NCBI GenBank assembly: GCA_963615565.1
Contig: CAVEGR010000122.1
Location: forward strand, 1 to 60,381
DNA length: 60,381 bases
Direction: 5' to 3'
From: UBA9732 sp963615565
GTDB taxonomy: Bacteria; Spirochaetota; Spirochaetia; Sphaerochaetales; Sphaerochaetaceae
The notes under the pieces were generated by a model. That model was not told the origin of the DNA, ran no database searches, and saw nothing but the letters and a program-made list of their open reading frames with translations. Position numbers and translations under genes: made by a program. Positions 1-8,058 of the stretch are shown in pieces. Positions within the stretch are counted from its first letter, which is position 1; the number at the start of each line of letters is the position of its first letter.

Positions 1-310
1 CTTGAACTTCTTTCCTTGAATCCACAAGCAACTTAATACTTCTTCCCAGATTTTCTATTTTCTGTCCTTCATCTATGAATATGCACTTTTTAGATCCTAA
101 AATCTGTGTCCATCTTGATATTGTAACTGTTTCAAAAAGACTTTTTGTCACATCATCATCACCAGTAAGTGTAATACAATCAAGGTTCTCTCTTCTGATT
201 AATTCCGCTACAAGAGTAGTTTTTCCGGCCTGTCTTGGGCCATAGATAAAGATGGCCTTTCCCTTGAAGAGTTTTTCTTTAAGATTGTAGTAAATGGTTC
301 TGTTTATCAT
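1..310 (-). CDS. DUF4143-type AAA ATPase, N-terminal part (cut by window edge)
   Basis: This is the first 103 residues of a P-loop ATPase; the rest lies left of the window. The start is the ATG at 308-310. The reading gives a Walker A motif GPRQAGKTT about 25 residues in, and a Walker B-like KCIFIDEGQ about 50 residues later. This layout is typical of the widespread bacterial AAA family with a C-terminal DUF4143 domain, whose cellular role is mostly unknown; the DUF4143 part itself is not visible. A second member of the family, with a P-loop GPKWCGKT, lies at 30-31.3 kb. The start codon sits inside a perfect palindrome (306-324), which suggests autoregulation. Confidence 0.75.
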   Translation of the reverse strand, partial: MINRTIYYNLKEKLFKGKAIFIYGPRQAGKTTLVAELIRRENLDCITLTGDDDVTKSLFETVTISRWTQILGSKKCIFIDEGQKIENLGRSIKLLVDSRKEVQ

Positions 311-324
311 ACTTTAAGTATGAT
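306..324. repeat. 19-bp palindrome covering the ATPase start codon
   Basis: Two 9-bp arms, ATCATACTT and AAGTATGAT, surround one central base. The right-hand arm in the leftward direction contains the ATG of the ATPase gene. It could be an operator or an RNA hairpin that hides the start; which one is inference. Confidence 0.5.
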
Positions 325-364
325 TTAAAATTCCAAAAAGTCAAGTTTTTGCATTTATAAAAGC

Positions 365-404
365 AAAAAAACCAGATATTTTGCATTTACGAATGCAAAA
401 TATC
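365..404 (-). terminator. Rho-independent terminator of clpP
   Basis: On the minus strand a perfect 13-bp stem (GATATTTTGCATT and its complement, 375-387 and 392-404) with a 4-base loop is followed by a run of seven Ts. It starts 6 bases after the clpP stop codon. Confidence 0.8.
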
Positions 405-409
405 GGATT

Positions 410-1006
410 TTAGATATCGGTCTTGGAGGAGACTATGCGGCTTATAAGCCCGTAGGAGATTGCTTGCTGTGCATCCAGCCAGTGGTCTCTATCTGTGTCC
501 TTGGCCACATCTTCTATGTTTTTGCCTGTTGCCTGTGCAATAATCTCGTTGATTCGTTCTTTGATTTTTTCAAGCTGTATTGCATGAATTTCAATGTCTG
601 TTGCGTTGCCCCGCATCTCGCTTAGTGGCTGGTGAATGAGATAAGAGGAATTTGCAAGTCCAATTCTTCTTTCTGCTGGAACGGCTAGGAGAATTAAAGA
701 TGCTGCGCTTGCAACAAGTCCCATGCCAATGAGAATAACTGGAGAGGAAATGAATCTAATCATGTCATAGATTGCAAAGCCAGAATTTACATCTCCTCCG
801 GGAGAGTTAATATATACCTTAATTGGATCTTGGCTTTCTGCATCCAAAACTACAAGATCTTTGATAAATTTATCTGCCATGTCCATATTAATCTCACCGG
901 TAAGAAAAAGAGAGCGTGTTTTTAACAGCTTATCATACTGTCCTGGATTCTCTGGAGCTTTAACTGTCTTATCTTCTTTTTCTTCTTCCAATGTAAATCT
1001 ATTCAT
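410..1006 (-). CDS. clpP: ATP-dependent Clp protease proteolytic subunit
   Basis: Serine peptidase subunit that forms a barrel and degrades proteins fed by Clp ATPases in the cytoplasm. I start at the ATG at 1006 (MNRFT) because it has GGAGG five bases upstream; an ATG 12 bases earlier would overlap that site. The 198-residue product has the catalytic triad: Ser100 in GLVASAAS, His125 in YLIHQP and Asp174 in DRDHW. The motif around the serine is a little off the usual GxAASMA. It stands alone, divergent from era. A second ClpP with an altered triad lies at 59.1-59.7 kb. Confidence 0.93.
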   Translation of the reverse strand: MNRFTLEEEKEDKTVKAPENPGQYDKLLKTRSLFLTGEINMDMADKFIKDLVVLDAESQDPIKVYINSPGGDVNSGFAIYDMIRFISSPVILIGMGLVASAASLILLAVPAERRIGLANSSYLIHQPLSEMRGNATDIEIHAIQLEKIKERINEIIAQATGKNIEDVAKDTDRDHWLDAQQAISYGLISRIVSSKTDI

Positions 1007-1053
1007 TGTTTCCTCCACAAAAGGTTTCTCCTATAAAAACCTCTCTAAGGCTA

Positions 1054-1082
1054 AAAATATCAGTTATTCCCACACTTGACAA
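1054..1082 (-). promoter_or_regulatory. Probable sigma-70 promoter for clpP
   Basis: The minus strand reads TTGTCA, a 17-base spacer, then TATTTT, about 47 bases before the clpP start. The leader between contains a degenerate copy of the GGTTT...AAACC palindrome found elsewhere in the window. Confidence 0.5.
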
Positions 1083-1101
1083 TCTACAATATACTTTAGT
1101 T

Positions 1102-1995
1102 ATGAAATGTGCTTCAGTTGCAATAATTGGAAGGCCTTCTTCCGGGAAATCTACGTTAATTAACACCATATGTGAATCAAAAGTCTCTATCACTTCGCCT
1201 ACTCCTCAAACAACGCGGAACGCTATTAGGGGCATTTATACAGACTCTCGTGGACAACTGATTTTCACTGACACACCGGGTTATCATATCTCAGAAAAAG
1301 GCTTTAATAAGCGCATGCAAGAAATTGCAACCTCATCTCTTGAAGAGACAGACTCTGTTTTGTATATCATAGACGCAACTCGAGTCCCTGGCTCTGAGGA
1401 AGATGCTATCTCATACATGCTCAGTGGGCTATCTGTTCCTGTAATCTGTTGTATAAACAAGAAAGATATTCTGAGCCAGGATCAGATTGAAACTGCTACT
1501 TCATATCTAAAAACTCATATGCCTAGCCGCTCTATCCTTGTCACGTCCGCACTAGAGGATGAGGGCGTTGACGAGATTCTCATTGAATTATTCAAGAACG
1601 CCCCAGAAGGGCCACTCATGTACGATGCAAATGCTCGTACAGATCAAAACTTAGAGTTTCGTATTTCTGAAATAATTCGCGAAAAAGCTATGAACTCTGT
1701 AAGCCAGGAAATTCCTCACGCTATTATGGTTGAAGTGGCAGATCTTGAATACAATGAAGAGGAAGGCAAGGTTTGGATACGTGCATTTATCATAGTTGAA
1801 AGAGAAAGCCAAAAGGGTATAATGGTAGGAAAAGGCGGTAATAATATAAAAAACATACGTATTGCTTCATTTAAGGACATCAAAAAAATATTTCCTCAGT
1901 CAAAACTTGAGTTGGATATACGTGTTAGGGTCAATGCAAAATGGAAAACCAATGAGGCAACTCTAAAAAAAGTTTTCTGCGAAACTCAAAGTTAA
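1102..1995 (+). CDS. era: GTPase Era
   Basis: Ribosome-assembly GTPase that binds the 3' end of 16S rRNA. The 297-residue protein has all G motifs: GRPSSGKST (G1), DTPGYH (G3), NKKD (G4) and TSALED (G5). A C-terminal KH domain carries GIMVGKGGNNIKNI. The open frame runs 32 codons further upstream, but those residues do not resemble Era and would overlap the clpP start; the ATG at 1102 places G1 ten residues in, as usual. No clear ribosome site precedes it. A perfect palindrome follows the stop after three bases. Confidence 0.95.
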   Translation: MKCASVAIIGRPSSGKSTLINTICESKVSITSPTPQTTRNAIRGIYTDSRGQLIFTDTPGYHISEKGFNKRMQEIATSSLEETDSVLYIIDATRVPGSEEDAISYMLSGLSVPVICCINKKDILSQDQIETATSYLKTHMPSRSILVTSALEDEGVDEILIELFKNAPEGPLMYDANARTDQNLEFRISEIIREKAMNSVSQEIPHAIMVEVADLEYNEEEGKVWIRAFIIVERESQKGIMVGKGGNNIKNIRIASFKDIKKIFPQSKLELDIRVRVNAKWKTNEATLKKVFCETQS

Positions 1996-1998
1996 CAG

Positions 1999-2016
1999 AG
2001 GTTTTTGCAAAAACCT
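1999..2016. repeat. Interspersed palindrome AGGTTTTTGCAAAAACCT
   Basis: Perfect 18-bp palindrome just after the era stop. Near-identical copies follow other genes (19309-19328, 22267-22287), and degenerate or half copies are at about 1022, 3709, 45100, 46450, 48966, 54177 and 58069. Confidence 0.7.
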
Positions 2017-2086
2017 TTTAAGTTTTTAAAATCACTGGAAACCTGTAAGATTTTTTATTATATTTCACATAACTTGGAGGGCCAAC

Positions 2087-3457
2087 ATGCAGAGTGAAGA
2101 TTCAGTATTAGTTAATGGATCTCAAAAGGGGACTCAGAAACTAGACTACACTGTTGAAAAGCTTGGAGAGGCTAAAATTCCATCCCCAATTGTCATGAGC
2201 AACGTCTATGGAGACGGCATTGCAAACTATGTATCAGATGACGAACGCATCTTCAGTAGCCTAGACACAACTCGTCTTGAAGACGGAACCTATGCCCCGG
2301 CACGCACAGAACTGGTAGAGGTTGCGGGCCCAAGACAAATGATCTACTTCAACCCAATCCACGTCCACGCAGCCATCTGCACTTGTGGAGGTATTTGCCC
2401 AGGCCTAAACAACGTCATTCGTGCAATTGTTCGTTGCTTGTGGTATAGGTACGGTGTACGCCAAATCAGTGGCATCCCTTACGGCTACCAGGGGCTACTT
2501 CCAACCTCTCACTTTCCAATCATCAAGCTCAATCCCGATAACGTTGACGATATTCAAGAAAAGGGTGGTACTATTCTTGGTAGTGCCCGTGGTGGCGGAA
2601 ACCAAACAAGTGACATTGTTGACACACTTGAACGCATGAATGTCAACATGCTTTTCACCATAGGTGGCGATGGTACCCTCCGTGGAGCTGCTGACATTGC
2701 CAGTGAAGTCAAGCGTCGTGGTTTAAAAATTGCTGTTGTAGGTATTCCTAAGACCATTGACAACGACCTTGCCTACATCCAAACTTCCTTTGGATTTGAC
2801 ACGGCCGTGTCCATGGCTGTCCCGGTTGTTCGCGGCGCCCACATTGAGGCTAGAAACTCAATCAACGGCATTGGTCTTGTAAAAGTCATGGGAAGAGAGA
2901 GCGGATTTATCGCCGCAAAAACCTCCCTGGCCCAGAGCGATGTCAACTTCTGTCTTATTCCTGAAAACCCGTTTGACTTGCGCGGGAAGAATGGCCTTTT
3001 GACTCATTTGAAGAAGCGTCTTCAGGATCGTGGCCATGCTGTCATCCTTGTTGCAGAAGGCGCAGGACAAGATTTACTGCCTAAAACTGGAAAAACAGAT
3101 GCGTCTGGTAATGTAAAATATAATGATATCGGGCTATTCTTGAAGGAAGAGATTATCAAGTATTTCAAAGAAGATGGCATGCAAGTCAATATCAAGTACA
3201 TTGACCCTAGCTACATCATTCGCAGTGCCCCGGCAGACAGTTACGATTCCATCTACTGTGCGCGCTTGGGTGCCCATGCCGTGCATGCTGCAATGGCTGG
3301 CAAAACCGCTGTGCTAACTACCATGATGAACAACAGGTTTGTCAACATGCCAATCAAAGTAGCCGTTTCTTCTCGCAACAAAGTCAACACTGAAGGCTCC
3401 CTCTGGCGTGATGTTCTTGAAAACACCCGCCAACCAGAGACCATGAAGAATGAATAG
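2087..3457 (+). CDS. 6-phosphofructokinase, plant/trypanosome-like clade
   Basis: Phosphorylates fructose 6-phosphate in glycolysis. The 456-residue protein has an N-terminal extension of about 90 residues before the first nucleotide-binding segment (CTCGGICPGLNNVIR). The phosphoryl-donor site reads GGDGT (193-197) and the catalytic loop PKTIDNDL (221-228); GRESGFIA follows. Known PPi-dependent enzymes carry Asp where this protein has Gly in GGDG, while plant and trypanosome ATP-dependent enzymes combine Gly here with Lys in PKTIDND. I therefore predict ATP as donor, although spirochaete homologues are often labelled PPi-dependent. The ribosome site GGAGG is at 2075. The gene stands alone between a palindromic repeat and a terminator. 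Confidence 0.88.
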   Translation: MQSEDSVLVNGSQKGTQKLDYTVEKLGEAKIPSPIVMSNVYGDGIANYVSDDERIFSSLDTTRLEDGTYAPARTELVEVAGPRQMIYFNPIHVHAAICTCGGICPGLNNVIRAIVRCLWYRYGVRQISGIPYGYQGLLPTSHFPIIKLNPDNVDDIQEKGGTILGSARGGGNQTSDIVDTLERMNVNMLFTIGGDGTLRGAADIASEVKRRGLKIAVVGIPKTIDNDLAYIQTSFGFDTAVSMAVPVVRGAHIEARNSINGIGLVKVMGRESGFIAAKTSLAQSDVNFCLIPENPFDLRGKNGLLTHLKKRLQDRGHAVILVAEGAGQDLLPKTGKTDASGNVKYNDIGLFLKEEIIKYFKEDGMQVNIKYIDPSYIIRSAPADSYDSIYCARLGAHAVHAAMAGKTAVLTTMMNNRFVNMPIKVAVSSRNKVNTEGSLWRDVLENTRQPETMKNE

Positions 3458-3518
3458 AAGCTAAGCTGGCCCTATTTGTCTCAAAGATGCCCTTTCTTGT
3501 CGCCTCTATATAAATAAC

Positions 3519-3546
3519 AAAACCCGCTGGTTTCCCAACGGGTTTT
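3519..3546. terminator. Bidirectional Rho-independent terminator
   Basis: Stem AAAACCCG / CGGGTTTT with an imperfect inner stem and flanking A and T runs. It can end the phosphofructokinase transcript on the plus strand and the tRNA-Arg transcript on the minus strand. Confidence 0.75.
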
Positions 3547-3552
3547 CTGCTT

Positions 3553-3626
<74 letters not shown>

Positions 3627-3720
3627 ATTCGCAAGTGGATTATATTAAATTGCAATTTTCTTTTCAAGTGTCCTGCTAAAAATGCCATTCTAACTCTTAA
3701 AGAGTTATTGTAAAAACCTC

Positions 3721-3802
3721 TTATGTCATTTTTTCAGCAGAACTGCTGAAATTATGACATTTTATGTCGTAATCAACGCATTTTTTGCAATTTACGACAT
3801 AA
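3721..3802. repeat. Two adjacent hairpins with ATGTCRT arms, downstream of asd
   Basis: Hairpin A (3721-3760) pairs ATGTCAT with ATGACAT around an inner CAGCAG/CTGCTG stem. Hairpin B (3762-3802) pairs TTATGTCGTAA with TTACGACATAA, a perfect 11-bp stem. They lie between the asd stop and tRNA-Arg. A further palindrome AACTCTTAAAGAGTT is at 3692-3706. They may end or protect the asd mRNA, or be remnants of a repeat family. Confidence 0.5.
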
Positions 3803-3827
3803 GGAACACAAAAAGCAGAAAACTTTT

Positions 3828-4838
3828 CTAATTTTTCCTCTCTGCTAAGAGCTTAAGAATTTGAACAGCATTACTTGCTGCACCTTTTCTTACCTGGTCT
3901 CCACAACACCAAAGTGTTAAGCCCCTGTCATCTGTTAAATCTTCTCTGACTCTTCCAACCCACACAAGGTCTTGATCTGAAGTGTCTAAAGGTGTTGGGT
4001 AATTACGTCCTTCAAAATCCTCTATTAGCCTACAGCCAGGAAAGGAAGCAATAGCCTGATTTGCTTCATCTACTGTAATTTTTCGCTTAGTTCTTATTGT
4101 GGCGGCTATTGAATGGGATCTCATAACAGGAACACGCACACAAGTGCAAGTCACTTTTAAGTCTGGGAGACCTAGAATTTTTCGGCCCTCATTTTGCATC
4201 TTCATCTCTTCAGTAGTATAAAGATTTTCTTTTTCGCTACCAATAAAAGGAATTACGTTCATTGCAATTTGATGAGGGAAAACTTTTCTGACAACAGGCT
4301 TATTATCATGAATTGCATTTAACTGATCCAACAATTCGTCAAAGCCAGCCTGGCCTGCACCAGAGACAGCTTGATAAGTACAAGCAACCATTGTTTCAAT
4401 TGGAGAAATCTTGGCAAGAGGAGCAACTGCCATAAGAGTAATAATTGTTGAACAATTGGGATTTGCAATAATACCCTTATTTTTAAATGCTTCTTCTCCA
4501 TTGATTTCAGGAACAATCAAAGGGACCTCTGGGTCCATTCTGAAGGCTGAACTGTTATCAATATAAACTGCACCAGATTTAACAATTGCTGGAGCAAATT
4601 TTTTAGACATATCGTTTTCAACAGCGCCAAGAACAAAGTCCATTCCTTCAAAACTATTTTCTGTAGCTTCTTGAATCTCAACTTCTTTACCATTGAACAT
4701 AATCTTTGTTCTAGCACTTCTGGCACTTGCTAAAGGCAGAAGCTTTTTCACAGGAATCTTGTACTCCTGAAGAACCTTTATCATTTCTTTTCCTACTGCA
4801 CCAGTAGCACCTAAAACTGCAACATTAAACTCTTTCAT
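3828..4838 (-). CDS. asd: Aspartate-semialdehyde dehydrogenase
   Basis: Reduces aspartyl phosphate to aspartate semialdehyde for lysine, threonine and methionine synthesis. The 336-residue protein has the NADP-binding motif GATGAVG at residues 10-16 and the active-site cysteine Cys129 in NPNCST, followed by QAVSGAG. I start at the ATG at 4838 (MKEFNVAVLG), which has GGAGGAG just upstream; the frame stays open 23 codons further, but that stretch comes from low-complexity repeats. It is the last gene after hom and lysC, 119 bases behind lysC. Confidence 0.95.
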   Translation of the reverse strand: MKEFNVAVLGATGAVGKEMIKVLQEYKIPVKKLLPLASARSARTKIMFNGKEVEIQEATENSFEGMDFVLGAVENDMSKKFAPAIVKSGAVYIDNSSAFRMDPEVPLIVPEINGEEAFKNKGIIANPNCSTIITLMAVAPLAKISPIETMVACTYQAVSGAGQAGFDELLDQLNAIHDNKPVVRKVFPHQIAMNVIPFIGSEKENLYTTEEMKMQNEGRKILGLPDLKVTCTCVRVPVMRSHSIAATIRTKRKITVDEANQAIASFPGCRLIEDFEGRNYPTPLDTSDQDLVWVGRVREDLTDDRGLTLWCCGDQVRKGAASNAVQILKLLAERKN

Positions 4839-4861
4839 ATTCTCCTCCAAACTCTCACAAA

Positions 4862-4951
4862 ATTCTACGCACAAAGCACAAAGCACAAAACACAAAGAAA
4901 AAACCAAATGCCTAAATCACAAATCAAAAGCCTAAATCAAACCAAATACTT
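4862..4951. repeat. Short direct repeats in the lysC-asd gap
   Basis: The gap contains tandem CACAAAG units (four near-copies, 4862-4896) and two copies of GCCTAAATCA with related flanks (4909-4940). I see no promoter consensus. Replication slippage may have produced them. Confidence 0.45.
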
Positions 4952-4957
4952 AACTCC

Positions 4958-6286
4958 TTACCCAGCAAAGCCTTGATATAGAACTCTAACAGTATTCTCA
5001 AACTGACTATTATCAACACCAACAATAATTGCAAGCTCGTCTGAGCCTTGAGCTATGGTTCTAATATTGATGCCTTCATTACCAAGAGCATTGAAGACTT
5101 TACCTGAAATACCAGGGCGAAAAATCATCTTTCTGCCTACAGCTGCAACTAGTGCAATATTATCCTGAACTTCAACTTCTTCAGGATTGCATTGATTCTT
5201 AATCTCACTGACAATGTCGTAGATTCTGTCTTCCATACTAGATTGCTGCAAAACAAGAGCAAATTGGTCAATTCCAATAGTAATGTGCTCAGCATGAACT
5301 TTGTAATGGTCAAGAATTTCCAAAACCTTTCTTAAAGTTTCATTTGTTCCATGCATTCTCTTTGTAACAGTTAGAATAACAAAATTCTTTTTGCCGGCAA
5401 TGCCAGTGATGAACCTATCATGTTCAAGATTGTTTTCATCCACTTTATCAACAATCATTGTCCCTGGATGGTCTGGCTCATTTGTATTTCTAATATTAAG
5501 AGCAATTCCTAGGTCTTTCACAGGGGCAATTGAATCTTCATGTAAGACGGAAGCACCCATGTATGCAAGTTCTCTTAATTCTGCATAAGTTATTTGTGCA
5601 ATTGGACTTGGATTTGAAACAATCCTTGGATCAGCCATGAGAATACCAGAGACATCGGTCCAGTTTTCATAGAGATCTGCATTGCATCCCGCTGCAACCA
5701 ATGCACCGGTGATATCGCTTCCACCGCGGCTCATGATTCTAATTTTTCCAGATGGCAATGACCCGTAAAAGCCTGGGATGACGAGCCCTCGCAAATCTGC
5801 GCTTGCTTTCTCCAGAGCAGTCTTAACCGCATTTGCAATCTTGGATGCAATAAAAGTGCCATCATATTCCATGAAAATGCAATCTGCAGCATCCAAGAAA
5901 GTATAACCCAAGTACTCAGCCATAAGACGCGAGGTCAAATATTCTCCACGCGAGACTAACTCGTCAATGGACATATCTTTATTAAGTCTTGCACGCAAAG
6001 AAGTTAAGTCATCTTCAATCTTGTATGTCAAGCTCAATTCATCTCTAATTTCAATAAAGCGCTCACAAATTTTGTCAAAGATATCGTCACACGAGACGCC
6101 ATAGGTCAAATGCGCATGACACAGATATAACAGATCTGTCAACTTATGGTCATTGGGATTGCGCTTGCCTGCAGCCGAGACAACCACAATGCGCCTTGAC
6201 GGATCAGACAGCACTATGTTTTTCACCTTACTAAATTGCTTGGCACTAGCCACAGAGGACCCTCCAAACTTTGCAACTTTAATCAT
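4958..6286 (-). CDS. lysC: Aspartate kinase
   Basis: Phosphorylates aspartate, the first step of the aspartate family pathway. The 442-residue protein begins with KFGGSSVA, the kinase signature, and has MSRGGSDITGAL about 185 residues in; the C-terminal third carries tandem ACT-type regulatory domains (around FVILTVTKRM and IALVAAVGRKM). Its length fits monofunctional class III-like enzymes. Its start overlaps the hom stop by four bases (ATGA), so the two are translationally coupled. Confidence 0.94.
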   Translation of the reverse strand: MIKVAKFGGSSVASAKQFSKVKNIVLSDPSRRIVVVSAAGKRNPNDHKLTDLLYLCHAHLTYGVSCDDIFDKICERFIEIRDELSLTYKIEDDLTSLRARLNKDMSIDELVSRGEYLTSRLMAEYLGYTFLDAADCIFMEYDGTFIASKIANAVKTALEKASADLRGLVIPGFYGSLPSGKIRIMSRGGSDITGALVAAGCNADLYENWTDVSGILMADPRIVSNPSPIAQITYAELRELAYMGASVLHEDSIAPVKDLGIALNIRNTNEPDHPGTMIVDKVDENNLEHDRFITGIAGKKNFVILTVTKRMHGTNETLRKVLEILDHYKVHAEHITIGIDQFALVLQQSSMEDRIYDIVSEIKNQCNPEEVEVQDNIALVAAVGRKMIFRPGISGKVFNALGNEGINIRTIAQGSDELAIIVGVDNSQFENTVRVLYQGFAG

Positions 6287-7482
6287 AATTTCACCTCTTC
6301 AGGGGTCTTCTCAAAAGCCTCATCACACGCTGCAAAAAATAGCCTCAAGCCTTTTTCTCTCAAGACAGCTGCACTTTCATGCATTTTTTTCACCCCGATA
6401 TTTCTCACATATAAATACTTAATATCTTCTTTCTCCACAACAAGTTCACAATGTGGCAATACGCTGAAAACCTCGTTAGTTTTCTCTATTGAGCATCTTA
6501 TAACATAGTTGTGTTCACACTCTTTTGAATCATTGACTGCAAGCCCTTCTTTACAACTAGAGCTAAGCATTTGCTTTTGTCCACTTGAAACAGAAAAGAC
6601 ATCTCTAAGAACTGCAGAAGAGGTTGGATATCTGCCAGCACCTTGGCCTCCAAAGGTCATATAACCAGAATTTTTTCCTGTGTAGAATGCCAAATTATTA
6701 TTTACAGAAACACCTGCAAGGGCACTGGATTTCTTACACAGAACCGGTTCAACATAAGCATAAAGCCTTCCACTCTCGTCAAGTCCAGTTTTACCTACAA
6801 GTCTTATTGTGCAATTGAAAGATTTTGCAAAGCTAAAATCTTCTGCACAAATGTTTTGAATCCCTTCAATATTGTATCCTTCTTTTGGAAGAGTATCATA
6901 TGAAACCATACTTATAAGCATGATTTTTCTTAAAGTATCAAGCCCAGAGAGGTCTGCACTTGGGTCTGCTTCTGCATAACCTAAAGCCTGAGCCTCCGCC
7001 AAAGCCTTTTCAAACGTTAAAGCACGACTATCCATTGCATCTAACGTATAATTTGTCGTGCCATTTAGAATTCCACCAGCATTGAGGATAGAATCTATTT
7101 GCCGTGCAGTGTATAAATTTTGTAAAATTGGAATTGCACCACCACATGCTGCACTGAACAAGAATGAAAGATTTTTGCTCAAAGCTTTTTTCATGAGCTC
7201 AATACCATGAGAAGCAACCAATGCCTTGTTTGAAGTAATAACACTCTTTCCTGCATCTAAACACTTGGAAGTATATTCAAAAGCGGGCTCTACTCCGCCC
7301 ATGCACTCAATAACAACAGATGATGGGTCACTTAAAACCTTTTCTATGCAATCCACCATCCAACTTTGTTCTGCCTTACCCTTTCTCACTAAAACAGAAC
7401 TTACCACGTGTTCTGGACAGGCCTGCAGCATCTCGCAAACGCCTTTTCCCACAACACCGTAGCCTAAAACCGATATTATCAT
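6283..7482 (-). CDS. hom: Homoserine dehydrogenase
   Basis: Converts aspartate semialdehyde to homoserine. The 399-residue protein starts with the nucleotide-binding GYGVVGKGV and contains the catalytic region GGILNGTTNYTL and EAQALGYAEADPSADLSG, with the family's Glu, Asp and Lys. About 80 residues after the catalytic core resemble a divergent ACT domain (NYVIRCSIEKTNEVFSVL). First gene of the leftward operon hom-lysC-asd, divergent from the ACT-protein gene with 71 bases between starts. Confidence 0.94.
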   Translation of the reverse strand: MIISVLGYGVVGKGVCEMLQACPEHVVSSVLVRKGKAEQSWMVDCIEKVLSDPSSVVIECMGGVEPAFEYTSKCLDAGKSVITSNKALVASHGIELMKKALSKNLSFLFSAACGGAIPILQNLYTARQIDSILNAGGILNGTTNYTLDAMDSRALTFEKALAEAQALGYAEADPSADLSGLDTLRKIMLISMVSYDTLPKEGYNIEGIQNICAEDFSFAKSFNCTIRLVGKTGLDESGRLYAYVEPVLCKKSSALAGVSVNNNLAFYTGKNSGYMTFGGQGAGRYPTSSAVLRDVFSVSSGQKQMLSSSCKEGLAVNDSKECEHNYVIRCSIEKTNEVFSVLPHCELVVEKEDIKYLYVRNIGVKKMHESAAVLREKGLRLFFAACDEAFEKTPEEVKL

Positions 7483-7553
7483 CTATCCCCCAAAGACAAA
7501 CTAAAAAATTTTTTGTCCGTATTTTAAAAACACTTGTCTTTTTATTGGGGACA

Positions 7554-8036
7554 ATGTATCATACCAACAGTAAATTGACAACCCATGGGAGAGAAAAAGT
7601 GCTTGAAAACTACTTAATTGTTCACAAGAGCATTTTACCAGATTACTATGAGGCGGTGCTCAAAGCAAAGCATTTGCTGGAAGATGGAACGGCTACAAAC
7701 GTTATGCAGGCCACCAAGATGGTTGGAATCTCAAGAAGTACATACTACAAATATAAAGATTTCATACTTGAACCAACTAAAATATCGGACGGAAGAAAGG
7801 CTGTTATCTCAATGTTACTGTACCATGAAACTGGTATTCTAAGTGCAGTGCTGTCAAAGATTTCTGAAAATGGTGCTAGTGTTCTTACTATTACGCAAAG
7901 CCTTCCAATAAGAGGAAAAGCAAGTGTTACTATTACTTTAGATATTAGCGAAATGCTCACTCCAATTAACAAGTTATTAAAAGAGCTTGAAGAGTCTTTG
8001 GGTGTAGAAAATGTCAAGTTAATTGCTGTTGATTAA
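7554..8036 (+). CDS. ACT domain-containing protein (PheB/UPF0735-like)
   Basis: A 160-residue protein whose C-terminal half (from about residue 85, RKAVISMLLYHETGILSAVL) is an ACT domain, the usual amino-acid-binding regulatory fold. The N-terminal part contains a helix-turn-helix-like stretch, NVMQATKMVGISRSTYYKYK. This order is that of the PheB/UPF0735 family, often linked to amino acid genes. I start at ATG 7554, preceded by GGGG; the open frame upstream overlaps hom and looks non-coding. It is 22 bases before thrC, so a role in sensing threonine or homoserine is plausible but unproven. Confidence 0.82.
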   Translation: MYHTNSKLTTHGREKVLENYLIVHKSILPDYYEAVLKAKHLLEDGTATNVMQATKMVGISRSTYYKYKDFILEPTKISDGRKAVISMLLYHETGILSAVLSKISENGASVLTITQSLPIRGKASVTITLDISEMLTPINKLLKELEESLGVENVKLIAVD

Positions 8037-8058
8037 AGAAGTTAGGAGATTATTATAT

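Noticed and set aside
1076..1095. Promoter TTGACA / TATACT for era
   Set aside because: The two boxes are separated by only eight bases, too close for sigma-70; the same bases better fit the opposite-strand clpP promoter.
7320..7553. Longer N-terminus for the ACT-domain protein
   Set aside because: These codons are antisense to hom and resemble no ACT or PheB protein; ATG 7554 has a ribosome site.
7483..7553. Lysine or threonine riboswitch or attenuator before hom
   Set aside because: Only 71 bases separate the divergent starts and no riboswitch-like fold or leader peptide is visible.
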